Source of the DNA: Campylobacterales bacterium
GTDB lineage: Bacteria; Campylobacterota; Campylobacteria; Campylobacterales; Campylobacteraceae
Length of the DNA stretch: 60,867 nt
Direction of reading: 5' to 3'
Assembly: GCA_014859645.1 (NCBI GenBank)
Contig: JACUTV010000005.1
Location: 1 to 60,867, forward strand
A model generated the notes under the pieces. The model saw only the letters and a list, made by a program, of their open reading frames with translations. It searched no databases and was not told where the DNA came from. Both the position numbers and the translations under genes were made by a program. Below, in pieces: positions 1-10,700 of the stretch. Positions within the stretch are counted from its first letter, which is position 1. The number at the start of each line of letters is the position of its first letter.

Positions 1-447
1 TACAACCTTTACAATGGTGGTGCCGACAGTGCAACGCGCCAAAAACGCATCAGCGAACTTGCTAAAGAAAAAGAAGTCTTTAGCATGATGGAACGCCAAA
101 ACAAGGAACGCCTAGGCTTGGCATGGAACGCGTACACCATGATTGACCAGCAGATGAGCTACCTTGAAAAACACCGTGATTTAAGTCAACGCACCCTCTC
201 TCTTTATAACGAAGAGTTTGGCCTTGGTCGTCGTACCCTACTAGACATCTTGGATACCGAAGGCGAGTACTATACGGCCCAACGCGAACTTGCTAACGCA
301 AAATACGACAAAATCTTTGCCAAATACCGCATCTTTGAACAAACCGGCACCTTACTTCAAGTGGCAGGCACACACGGTCTTGAGATGGTTGGCATGGCAG
401 ATACTGGCGTTTCTAAAGCAAACGAACTGGATTCTATCTCACAGTAA
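1..447 (+). CDS. TolC-like outer-membrane channel of type I secretion, 3' part
   Basis: The reading frame is open from base 1, so the start lies outside the window and only the last 148 residues are seen. They are alpha-helical and polar, with the late-barrel TolC features: a YNLYNGG stretch, long coiled-coil segments, and a conserved FGLGRRTLLDILDTEGEYY stretch typical of the LapE/AggA branch of the TolC family. The protein would form the outer-membrane duct for the ABC transporter and membrane-fusion protein encoded next. It is separated from them by 68 bp containing a hairpin, and is probably co-transcribed. The C-terminal tail after the last helix is short and unstructured. Family assignment is firm; pairing with the large adhesin downstream is inferred from gene order. 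Confidence 0.85.
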   Translation, partial: YNLYNGGADSATRQKRISELAKEKEVFSMMERQNKERLGLAWNAYTMIDQQMSYLEKHRDLSQRTLSLYNEEFGLGRRTLLDILDTEGEYYTAQRELANAKYDKIFAKYRIFEQTGTLLQVAGTHGLEMVGMADTGVSKANELDSISQ

Positions 448-460
448 TTGATGTATACTA

Positions 461-495
461 TCGCACCGCACAAACCTTGATTCCGCGCGGTGCGA
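461..495 (+). terminator. Intercistronic hairpin between TolC-like gene and ABC transporter
   Basis: TCGCACCGC (461-469) and GCGGTGCGA (487-495) form a perfect 9-bp stem with a 17-nt loop. The stem is followed by AAGGATTTTAAAGGG, which has only a weak U tract, so it may act as a partial terminator or an RNA-processing/stability element rather than a full stop. Confidence 0.4.
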
Positions 496-515
496 AGGAT
501 TTTAAAGGGAGATAG

Positions 516-2684
516 ATGCCAGAAGAAATCATTAATGCCGTGGGCATAGACCCATTGCTAGAGTGCTTGGTCATTATTGCCAAGCTTCACGGAAAACCCT
601 TTAGTGCTGAGTCGCTCATCGAGGGACTACCCACCGCCAAAGGGCGCGCCGAACCCGAACTTTTTTCTATTCACGGCGCCAAAGCCAATTTTTCCCGTGC
701 CGCAGCGCGTGCAGGGTTTACCTCCAAGGTTGTCAAGCGCCACCTCGCCCAAATCCCCGCCCTCGTTTTGCCTTGCATTCTCATCCTTAAAGACAAGCAA
801 GCGTGTATTTTAGACGCATTTGATGCCACCAAAACCCACGCACGCATCATTCTTCCTGAGTGCGAAGAAGGAGAAAGCTGGGTCAGCGTGGAGGAGTTGG
901 AGAAAGAATACTTGGGCTACGCTTTTTACCTCAAACGTATTTACCTTCAATCAGAACGCAAAGATGACGTGCTTGAACAGCGCGAATCCAAACACTGGTT
1001 TTGGGGAACCCTCTGGCGTTCGCGCAAGCTCTATATAGACGTACTCATCGCTTCTTTGGTGGTGAACTTTTTTGTGCTCGCCAGTCCACTGTTTGTCATG
1101 AATGTCTACGACAGGGTTGTGCCCAACAATGCCGTTGAAACCCTTTGGGTCATGGCTATTGGCGTGGCGGTGGTATACGTGCTCGATACGGTGCTAAAGT
1201 TTTTGCGCGCGTATTTTCTGGAAGTCGCGGGTAAAAAAAGCGATATCATCATGTCTTCCATGATTTTTGAAAAAGTCATGGCACTGACCATGGGCGTGTG
1301 GCCAAAGTCCATCGGTTCTTTTGCTAACAACCTCAAAGAGTTTGAATCTATTCGCTCTTTTTTTACTTCCGCCACCGTTTCCACCATCATCGACTTGCCC
1401 TTTGTGGTCATTTTTATCGTGGTGATTTATTTTATCGGCGGTTCTATCGTTGCTGTTCCGTTGATTGTGATGTTTTTACTCTTAGGCTACGTGTTTTCCA
1501 TCCGAAATTCCCTTATCAAAAGCATTGAAAGCTCCTATAAAGCGGCCGCACACAAAAATGCCATTTTAATTGAAAGCCTTAGCAACATCGAAATGATTAA
1601 AACCATGGGTGCCACCGGACGCGCACAGTACCAATGGGAAGAAGCTTCGGGGGAGATTGCCCAAAAAGGGCTCAAAACCCGCATCATTTCCAACTCCATC
1701 TCCACCATCACCGCCCTACTCATCCAACTCAACACGGTTGCAGTCGTCGTGTATGGGGTCTATCTCATTCAAGATTTAAACCTTACCATGGGGGGACTCA
1801 TCGCAACGGTTATCCTCTCTTCTCGTGCCATTTCACCCCTTGGGCAAATCGCTTCACTCTTGGCAAACTACCAACACACCAAAACCGCCCTCGCGTCCCT
1901 AAACGGCATCATGGCCCTTCCTGTAGACAGACCTCAGGGGAGAGAATACATCCACCGTGAACGGTTTGATGGCAAGATAGAGTTCAAAAACGTCACCTTT
2001 ACCTACCCAGGAGCTTTAAAACCTGCGTTGGAAAACGTGAGCTTTGTCCTTCAACCCAAAGAGCGCGTTGGGATTGTCGGCAGGATTGGCTCAGGAAAAA
2101 CCACGCTAGAAAAGCTCATCCTTGGGCTGTATCAGCCAAGTTCGGGGAGTATTTTGATTGATGATATTGACATTAGCCAAATCGACCCTGCGGATTTACG
2201 CACCCATATTAGTTACGTTTCCCAAGACATCGTGCTTGCCAATGGCACCGTCAAAGAAAACATCGCCTACAAAGCGCCTTATGCCACCGATGAAGAGATT
2301 TTAGAAGCCGCTAACCTTGCAGGTGTGGAAGAATTTATCCGTCAAAATCCCCAAGGATACGAGATGGAAGTGGGCGAACGCGGCGCGGCACTCTCAGGTG
2401 GTCAACGCCAAAGTATTGCCATCGCTAGAGCGTTTTTACTCGATGCACCTATCGTGCTTTTGGATGAGCCTACTAATGCCATCGACAACACCATGGAGGC
2501 AAAAATCAAACGCCATTTTATGCAAAAATTTGAAGACAAAACCATCATGCTCATCACCCACAAAACCACTCTTTTGCCCCTTGTGGAACGGCTTATTATC
2601 TTAGATAACGGCAAGGTTGTTTTGGACGGTTCACGAGACAGCGTCTTGAAACAACTCCAAGGAAACGGAGGCAACCGTGGCTAA
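516..2684 (+). CDS. Type I secretion ABC transporter, LapB-like, with C39-like domain
   Basis: This 722-residue exporter ATPase would power secretion of the giant adhesin through the inner membrane. Residues 1-about 140 form a C39-peptidase-like domain in which the catalytic Cys position is not evident, as in the 'CLD' of RTX and LapB transporters. It is therefore expected to bind, not cut, the substrate. Next come about six membrane segments (about 165-440) and a nucleotide-binding domain with Walker A GRIGSGKTT, signature LSGGQ, Walker B IVLLDEPT and a switch His in LITHKT. The start has a GGGAGATAG ribosome site. The 3' end overlaps the membrane-fusion gene by 8 bp, indicating an operon. 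The overall size matches type I secretion family transporters. Confidence 0.92.
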   Translation: MPEEIINAVGIDPLLECLVIIAKLHGKPFSAESLIEGLPTAKGRAEPELFSIHGAKANFSRAAARAGFTSKVVKRHLAQIPALVLPCILILKDKQACILDAFDATKTHARIILPECEEGESWVSVEELEKEYLGYAFYLKRIYLQSERKDDVLEQRESKHWFWGTLWRSRKLYIDVLIASLVVNFFVLASPLFVMNVYDRVVPNNAVETLWVMAIGVAVVYVLDTVLKFLRAYFLEVAGKKSDIIMSSMIFEKVMALTMGVWPKSIGSFANNLKEFESIRSFFTSATVSTIIDLPFVVIFIVVIYFIGGSIVAVPLIVMFLLLGYVFSIRNSLIKSIESSYKAAAHKNAILIESLSNIEMIKTMGATGRAQYQWEEASGEIAQKGLKTRIISNSISTITALLIQLNTVAVVVYGVYLIQDLNLTMGGLIATVILSSRAISPLGQIASLLANYQHTKTALASLNGIMALPVDRPQGREYIHRERFDGKIEFKNVTFTYPGALKPALENVSFVLQPKERVGIVGRIGSGKTTLEKLILGLYQPSSGSILIDDIDISQIDPADLRTHISYVSQDIVLANGTVKENIAYKAPYATDEEILEAANLAGVEEFIRQNPQGYEMEVGERGAALSGGQRQSIAIARAFLLDAPIVLLDEPTNAIDNTMEAKIKRHFMQKFEDKTIMLITHKTTLLPLVERLIILDNGKVVLDGSRDSVLKQLQGNGGNRG

Positions 2685-4053
2685 GAAGCTTCCCAGCGTT
2701 GACCCTAGCGCTATCCGTTCCATCTCCAAAAAACACGCTTATTCTTCCCAAGATTTGGCTTACATGAAGAGCTTAAGCGCGGCTGTTTTAGAAAAATCTG
2801 CCCTTAGTAGCCGGTTGATTTTATGGACGATTGCCCTGTGTGTTGCGTGGCTCATTGTGTGGGCAAGCTACGCTTCTGTAGATGAAATCGCGCGAGGAGA
2901 AGGCCGGGTTATCCCCTCAAGCCGCGTCCAAGTGGTGCAAAACCTCGAAGGAGGCATCGTCGAAGAACTCTACGTGCGCGAAGGGGACAACGTACAACGT
3001 GGACAACCTCTGCTTAAGATTCAAGACATTCGTTTTGTAAGCTCATTTCAGGAAAACCACCTGCGCATCCAAGAACTCAAAGCCAAAACGGTTCGCTTGT
3101 ACGCAGAAGCCAATGGCTTGGATTTTGACAGTGCTTTTAGAGACCAAACTATTGATTCTTCCTTTTTAGAAGAAGAAAAAAGCCTCTTTTTAAGCAACAA
3201 AACCCAACTTGAAAACGCTATTGAGATTATTAACAGTCAATTGCGCCAACGCACTAGCGAACTCACGGAAGTGCAAGCACGCATCCGCCAACTAACCCGT
3301 AGCCTTGCCCTACTCAAAGAAGAAATCGACCTCAAAGAGCCCATGGTCAAACAAGGAATCGTACCTAGCATAGAGCTGTTGCAATTGCGTCGCCAATTAA
3401 ATGAAGCCGAAGGGAATTTGGAGAGTGCTAGGCTTTCCATGCCGCGCATCCAATCTTCCATCGAAGAGACCCGTGGCAAAATCCAAGACACCACCCTCGC
3501 CTTTCGCAACAAAGCCAAAGAGCAGTTCAACGAAGTTTCCGCCGAACTCATGCTCACTCAGCAGTCCATCGGCGCACTCACTGACCGCGTGGATAGAGCC
3601 ATCGTGCGCGCACCTGTAAGCGGTACGGTCAAACAACTCTTTACCAACACTGTCGGCGGGGTTGTCAAACCAGGGATGGACATCATGGAAATCGTACCTG
3701 TTGATGATGCACTCTTGGTAGAAGTGAAAATCAAACCCTCCGATATCGCTTTCATCCAACTCGACCAACCCGCGACGGTCAAATTTACCGCCTATGATTT
3801 TTCCATCTACGGTGGCCTAACAGGTCACGTGAGCCAAATCGGGGCAGACACCATCACCGACGAAAAAGGCAACACGTACTATGTGGCGATGATTAAAACC
3901 GACTCCACACACCTAAGTTCTGCCAATGAAGTGTTACACATTAAAGTAGGGATGGTGGCAAGTGTTGACATCATCACGGGCAAAAAAACAGTCTTGGACT
4001 TTTTGCTCAAACCCATCCTCAAAGCCAAGCAAAACGCCTTACGGGAGCGCTAA
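2677..4053 (+). CDS. Type I secretion membrane-fusion protein, HlyD family (LapC-like)
   Basis: A 458-residue periplasmic adaptor linking the ABC transporter to the TolC-like channel. It has a short cytoplasmic N-terminus, one membrane segment at about residues 47-68 (LILWTIALCVAWLIVWASYA), and a lipoyl/barrel half containing RVQVVQNLEGGIVEELYVREGD. A long coiled coil (about 125-310) follows, then the second half-lipoyl RAPVSGTVKQLF and a beta-barrel C-terminus. These are the HlyD/LapC hallmarks. The gene overlaps the end of the ABC gene and is followed directly by the LuxR-type regulator. Inner-membrane location and partnership with the preceding gene are well supported. Confidence 0.92.
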   Translation: MAKKLPSVDPSAIRSISKKHAYSSQDLAYMKSLSAAVLEKSALSSRLILWTIALCVAWLIVWASYASVDEIARGEGRVIPSSRVQVVQNLEGGIVEELYVREGDNVQRGQPLLKIQDIRFVSSFQENHLRIQELKAKTVRLYAEANGLDFDSAFRDQTIDSSFLEEEKSLFLSNKTQLENAIEIINSQLRQRTSELTEVQARIRQLTRSLALLKEEIDLKEPMVKQGIVPSIELLQLRRQLNEAEGNLESARLSMPRIQSSIEETRGKIQDTTLAFRNKAKEQFNEVSAELMLTQQSIGALTDRVDRAIVRAPVSGTVKQLFTNTVGGVVKPGMDIMEIVPVDDALLVEVKIKPSDIAFIQLDQPATVKFTAYDFSIYGGLTGHVSQIGADTITDEKGNTYYVAMIKTDSTHLSSANEVLHIKVGMVASVDIITGKKTVLDFLLKPILKAKQNALRER

Positions 4054-4054
4054 T

Positions 4055-4657
4055 ATGGTACTGTGCTGTGTCACTCACCCTACGATTTTTTTCCACTGGA
4101 AAGCGGCGATTGAGTCGGAAAATCCTTTACATGTAAAGGATTTTTCACGCTTGCTTGAAATCCTTGATGGTTCTTCTTCTGCCATCGTGCTTGTTCACGG
4201 GGAATTTTTTGGGGACATTCCTTTGGTTTCAGGCATGTTGCAACTGCGCACCCATGCTCCACGCTCACGCATCATGCTCCTAAGCGACATCCCTTCTTTT
4301 GAAGAAGGCAAACCTTTTTTACGCCTTGGTATCTTTGGTTACGCCAATGCGAGGCTTTCTGCTGTGCACTTACAACAAGCACTCATGCTGATTAAAGAAG
4401 GAAGTATTTGGCTCTATCCTGAATTTTTACTGCAAATGATTCAAGGGTTTCCTCAAACCTCGCCCTCAGACTCTCTCACCCAGCACCTCACCAAACGTGA
4501 ATATGAAATTGCCACGCTAGTTGCACAAGGACGGTCCAACAAAGAGATTGCAAAAATCTCTTTTATCACTGAACACACTGTTAAAGTTCATCTACGCACC
4601 ATCTTTGAAAAGCTCGGCATTCACGACCGGCTCTCTCTGGCACTCATGTTTCGTTAA
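4055..4657 (+). CDS. LuxR/GerE-type DNA-binding regulator
   Basis: A 200-residue regulator. The C-terminal about 60 residues are a classic LuxR helix-turn-helix (LTKREYEIATLVAQGRSNKEIA followed by EHTVKVHLRTIFEKLGI). The N-terminal about 120 residues resemble a degenerate receiver-like fold without a clear phosphoacceptor Asp in the usual context (LLSDIPSF). This resembles CsgD/BapA-operon-type biofilm regulators, but that link is only by analogy. The start at 4055 is chosen because GGGAG lies 7 nt upstream and an extended frame to 3962 would only overlap the previous gene. Position between the secretion genes and the adhesin suggests it controls adhesin expression. Confidence 0.8.
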   Translation: MVLCCVTHPTIFFHWKAAIESENPLHVKDFSRLLEILDGSSSAIVLVHGEFFGDIPLVSGMLQLRTHAPRSRIMLLSDIPSFEEGKPFLRLGIFGYANARLSAVHLQQALMLIKEGSIWLYPEFLLQMIQGFPQTSPSDSLTQHLTKREYEIATLVAQGRSNKEIAKISFITEHTVKVHLRTIFEKLGIHDRLSLALMFR

Positions 4658-4758
4658 ACCTAAATCTGACACAAAAATACCACCAATGAGGAATACCCTT
4701 CCTCTCTTCTTTGTCCTATACTTTTCATAGTTAAAATTACCCGCATAAAGGATTTACC

Positions 4759-7700
4759 ATGGCAACAGTCGTCGGATTTGTGACACAAGTCGCAGGAGTC
4801 GTAAGAGCAGTTTCAGCTGATGGAACCGTCCGTATTTTGGTCATGGGAGACCCCGTGCATGCCAATGAAACCCTTGAAACCGTAGGGCAAAACAGCAGCG
4901 TTAATGTCCTCTTTGAAGACGGGCGTCAAATCGCTATGCGAGGCGAAGAATCCTCCTTGCTAGATGATTCTGTCTACAGTGGACAAGGGTACGCTGAATC
5001 TGAAGTTCAAGCCATCCAAGAAGCCTTAGCGCAAGGTCAAACCCTTGAAGAAGCCGCCGCGGGTCAAGAAGGTCCTGCGAGTGACGGCGGCACGGGCGAT
5101 GTATTTGTTGCCGACCGCACAGGCGATTTGGGCGATATTGGTTCTTACATCTTAGGCACCGACCTAGCAGGTGGCGAGGTTGATGAAGCTACAGAAGATG
5201 GCATTGTTAACGTCGCTCCTACGGTGTTTGATACAAGCCTCTCGCAAAACGAAGTGCTAGATGGCCAAAATGTCATCTCTGGACAACTCCTTGTCACCGA
5301 CACAAACCCCAACGACACCCACACGTTTTTTGCCGTTGAGGGCTCTTTAAACGTTACTACGCCCGATGGTGTCGCCATTGAAGGCCTGACACTTGTGCTT
5401 AATCCTGATGGTAGCTACACCATCTCTGGCGACTTTAACGCCTTGGCTGCTGGCGAAAACGCTGTAGTAACCTTTGAGTTCTTCGCGGTTGATAACTTCG
5501 ACGCGGCCTCCCAAGTGGCTACGTTTACCTTAACCATCACAGGCACCAACGACCAACCTGTCGTGAGTGATGTGAATGCCAATGGCGAAGGCGGTGGCAC
5601 TGGACTCGTGGGCTACTACGACATGAACAACGGAGAAGGTGCTAGTGCTCAAACTGACTCCATTGAGACCGCTGGCCTTACGGGTCTCAAACTCTTTACT
5701 TTAAGTGCAGAAGAGTTGAGTGGTATCGACACCCTTTATGTTCAAAATCCAAGCAATGACAACTATGGTTCCGAATACCTAACACAGTTAGATGCCATTA
5801 CTACTGCTGTAAGTCAAGGCATGACCTTAATTATTCACGACAGATACGTTACTAATGGAGCGCAAATTCTTCCAGGTGGAGAATCTATCATTTTTCACAG
5901 GCTAGCTGGGAACTTGTATGACATCGACATTGCGGATGAAGGATTAAAAACTGGCCTAGGAGGAGCCATTGATGATACTTCTTTAGATGGTGGGGGCTAT
6001 TCAAATCATGGCTATGTTGAACTAAGCAGTTTGCCAGAGGGTGCTGTTGTGCTAATGACGAATGGCAACCCCAATCAAGTCGTTACGTTTTCCTATCAGT
6101 ATGGCTCAGGCACAGTAATTTATTCTACAATTCCACTGGATTACTACCTAGGTAACGACTATGGAACAATAAACACCAATATGCAAATTTACGCTGCCAA
6201 TCTTTTAGAGGATATGGTACGTTCAGGCACTGCCATTTACGAATCCGCTGACCCACAATCAGGTGTGGAAGATGTCACTACGACCTTCAACGGAGAGCTT
6301 CCTGCCGTACAAGATGATGATGCCAACGATACCCACACCTACGAGGTTGTAGGAGAATCCTTACATGTAAACAATGAACTTGTTACCAACCTCACGGTTG
6401 TTGTCAATGCAGACGGAACTTACACCATCCAAGGTAACTTTAACGCTCTCGCCGCAGGCGAAACTGCCACAGTGACCTTCCAATACGTTGCCAACGACGG
6501 CCGTGGGTTTGATGGTACTGATGGCGTTAATGAAAGCTCTATCAGCGAGCCCGCCACGGTAACCCTTACCATCACGGGTACCAATGACCGCCCAGTGGTA
6601 GCAGACGTGAGCGACACACAAGACGAAGCCCTTGATGGCACCAATACCTTTAGTGGCACCCTTCCTGAAGCCCAAGATGCTGATGCTAACGACACGCACA
6701 CCTACGCTTTAGTAGAAGAGAGTGTAGACGTTAGTAATGAACTCATCACTGACTACGAAGTCGTCGTAAACGAAGACGGAACTTACAGTGTTGTGGGTGA
6801 TTTCAATGCCTTAGCCGTAGGCGAGAGTGCAACTATTACCTTCCAATACACCGCCACAGACAGCAGTAGCACACAAGCCAATGGCGAGTCCAATACTTCT
6901 GCTCCTGCAACCGTGACGTTGACCGTTGTTGGCACCAATGACGCACCCATCATCACCGACGATTCTATCACCACTGGTACGGCTGTCGAAGCGGGTAACC
7001 TTGATGATGGTACTGTCGTCCCTGCTACGCCAGCTACGGGCACGATGATGGCAACCGATGTGGACAATGGTGCTGTGCTTACATGGTCTGGCAGTACAAC
7101 AGGAACCTACGGAAGCTTTGAAATCAATGAAGACACTGGTGTGTGGACTTATGTTGTCGATGAAACACCAGGCTCCGCTGCAGATAAACTCAAAGAAGGA
7201 CAAAGTGTGACTGAAACCTTCACAGTTACAGTCACTGACGAACACGGAGCGACCGATACCCGTGATGTCACTATCACCGTACTTGGCACCAACGATGCGC
7301 CTGTCGCCGTTGCGGATACCAACAGCGTCACTGAGGCTGGAAATGGTAATTTCTGGGGCGATATTGAACCAGGCAATCCATTTGCAATTGGCGGCTTGCT
7401 TGGCAATGATTATGATGTAGACGGACACGCCAATCCAATTCTTGCCCTTGATGTTGTTAAAGTCACTTCTGACCTTACAGGAAACAGCGATACGACAACC
7501 AACTTCTTTGGGAATTTAACCCTTGGTGGCGCTTATGGTAGCTTGGTAGTCAATAAAGCTACGGGTGCTTACATGTACACCCTTAGCAATGGAAATGGTG
7601 AGGTTAATGCCCTCAATGAAGGCGAAACCCTCACAGAAACCTTTACCTACACCATCCGAGATGCCAATGGCGCTATTGCCACGTCAACCCTTACTATTAC

Positions 7701-10700
7701 GATTAATGGCACCAACGATGCCCCTGTTATCTCAGGCCAAACCTCAGGGGAAGCTTCAGAAGCAGGTGTTGTGACAGACGGACAAGGAGAAACTACACCA
7801 GTAGCAGCGGTACAAGCCATGGGCACGTTGGTAGCAACCGATGTGGACAATGAAAGCGTAGAGTGGTCAATCCAAGGCGATGCCACAGGAACCTATGGAA
7901 GCTTTGCAATCAACCAAGCGGGCGAGTGGACGTACACGGTCAATCCAGACGTAGGTTCAGCCGCAGACCAATTAGCGCAAGGTGAAGTAAGATATGAAAC
8001 ATTCACCGTCGTCGCAAACGATAACCAACCCGGTAATCCTAAAACAGATACCCAAACGGTGACGATTAAGATTGTCGGCACCAACGATGCGCCCATCATC
8101 ACCGACGATTCCGACACCACTGGTACGGCTGTTGAAGCGGGTATTGCAACGGACGAGGGTGTCACCACACCTGTCGCAGCCGTACACGCCACAGGCACCT
8201 TAGTAGCAACCGATGTGGATACTGGCGCTACATTAACATGGTCAGGCGATGACGCGGGTGATTATGGAAGTTTTATGATTGACGCAACAACAGGAAAGTG
8301 GACATACACTGTCGATGGAACACCTGGCTCACTTGCAGACCAACTCGCACAAGGCGAAACCAAAACTGAAACCTTTACCGCAACTGTCACAGACGAACAC
8401 GGTGCAACCGATACCCAAACGGTCACGATTACCATTACAGGCACCAACGATGCGCCTGTGGCCGAGGTTCAAGACGACCTTACCGCGGTGGAAGATGGGG
8501 CTCTTATCACAGGACAACTTGTCGCCAACGACATCGACAGCGATGATGATGCGACCACATTAACCTACACCCTTGTGGGTGACGCACCTGCTGGCTTTGT
8601 GCTTAACAATGACGGTAGCTACAGCTTCGATCCTTCCGATGAAGCGTACCAGTCCCTTGGCGTCACTGAGACTGCCGATGTTACCTTTACATGGATTGCT
8701 ACAGACAGCCATGGTGCCTCTTCTGCGCCACAAGAAGTTACCATTACCGTCACAGGTACCAACGATGCGCCTGTGGCAACGGATGATGGTAAACCCACCT
8801 TCTCCTTTGGCATGCTGACTGGCAACTACTATGCTGTGGATAGCGATGACAACGGCTTAAGCGGGAATACGTACGTCAACAATAACAGCTACCTTGTGGA
8901 CAACCTCACTGAATTCAAACACATCGTCGCCACCACCGACCCTGCCGCTACCTTTGAAGCGACAAAAGTATGGTACGGTTATGGCAGCAGCAACGGCGTA
9001 GCAACAGGCAATAGCTTGCAACAGTTCTTGGGTGACGATGGTGCGTCTCTTGAGTACACCAACGGACAAACCAATACTGAAGAAGGCGGTATCCACATTA
9101 GCGGAAGCGTGTACATCCAAGCAGGAACCTATAATTTCAAAGTATATGCAGACGATGGCTACGAAATCCTCATTAACGGCGAGAGTGTTGCCAAATATGA
9201 CAACAACCAAAGCCCAACAACCCGCGTGCATGGTGAGTTTACCATCGATGCAGACGGCTGGTACGACATCGAAATGTACTGGTGGGATCAAGGTGGCGAG
9301 TATGTCTTTAAACCTGAAATCAGTGCTGATGGCGGACTAACTTATACAGCGCTTTCCAACGAAGGAACATACGTCACGCCCGAAGATACAGCGTTTACCT
9401 TCCAACCAGAAATGTTACTTGCCAACGACTTTGACATTGACGGCGACACGCTTACTATCATCAGTGTAAGCAATGCGGTTAATGGCACCGTTGAGCTCAA
9501 CGAAGACGGCACCATCACCTTTACGCCTGCAGAAAATTTCAACGGCGTGGCTACCTTTGATTACACCATCTCTGATGGCAATGGCGGCGAAGATAGCGCG
9601 ACAGTAACCTTACATGTAAGCCCTGTCAACGACGCACCAGTAGCCCTAGATGACACACTTGAAACAAGCAAAGATATACCGCTTACTATCCTTGCGGCGG
9701 ACTTGCTTGCCAATGATAGTGACGTAGACGGCGACACCTTAAGCATCATAAGCGTTGGCGACGCGGTCAACGGGACTGCTGTTCTTAATGAGGACGGCAC
9801 CATCACCTTTACACCAACAGGTGGCTTTAGCGGTGATGCAACCTTTACCTACACCGTTTCTGATGGCAACGGCGGCACAGACACTGCAACTGTGACCATC
9901 ACTGTTGACCCAGGCAATAGTGAGCCAACCATTACGGTCACTACAGGCAACCCTGACAATGTCAACGACACCGTATCTGAATCAGGTCTTGCAACCGGTT
10001 CTAGCCCATCAGGGGCAGCTATTGTTGCTACTGGTGTCTTCTCTATCGCCGATGCAGATGGACTGGATGACATCACTTCCATCACCCTTGCGGGAGCGGA
10101 ATTTTCCGTTAGTGCGTCCGATGGATTTGCTAGCCTCGTAGGAGAGAGTGTTGCTACACAATACGGCACAGTTACGGTCACAACGTACAATGGCAATGGC
10201 AACTTTAGCTATACCTACGAACTCACCGACCCTGCATCCAACGATGCACCGCCTGCTGCGACCCATACGAGCACTCAAGACAGCTTCACGGTTGTTGTTT
10301 CTGATGGCGAAGCCTCAGCGGAAGTGACTGTTACTATCGACATCACTGACGACACGCCACAAAGCTTTAGCACTGAAGCGACCTTAAGTGTTGCTGCAAC
10401 TGAAGTGTTAGTCGGCAATTTTGCTGCGGGCTGGGTTAATGTTCAAACGACAGCTAGCAACAACAAGTACACAGGCACCGATCTTGACAGCGACTCCTAC
10501 CACGACAAAATTGAGTGGGGAACGCCTTCTGCAGGAGGCCAAGCTTCAGGCTATGTCTTTATGGACAATGAAGATTTGCGCGCCAATGGCGGGGTTGAAA
10601 TCGACACCGAGTTCACGCTGGGAACCTTTACACATAACAACTTTACACTAACATACAACAGCCCCAGCCTAGAATCAGCCGACCTTGAGGTGAAGTTTAT

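Noticed and set aside
3962-4054. Upstream extension of the LuxR-type gene to 3962
   Set aside because: It overlaps the membrane-fusion gene in another frame; the ATG at 4055 has a well-spaced GGGAG.
6811-7428. Long open frames on the strand opposite the adhesin
   Set aside because: They mirror the repetitive VCBS codons and have no independent features; the adhesin frame is continuous and well supported.
5220-9910. Repeated DNA such as GGCACCAACGATGCGCC considered as a CRISPR or intergenic repeat
   Set aside because: The repeats are in frame inside the adhesin and encode GTNDAPV at domain borders; spacing is that of protein domains.
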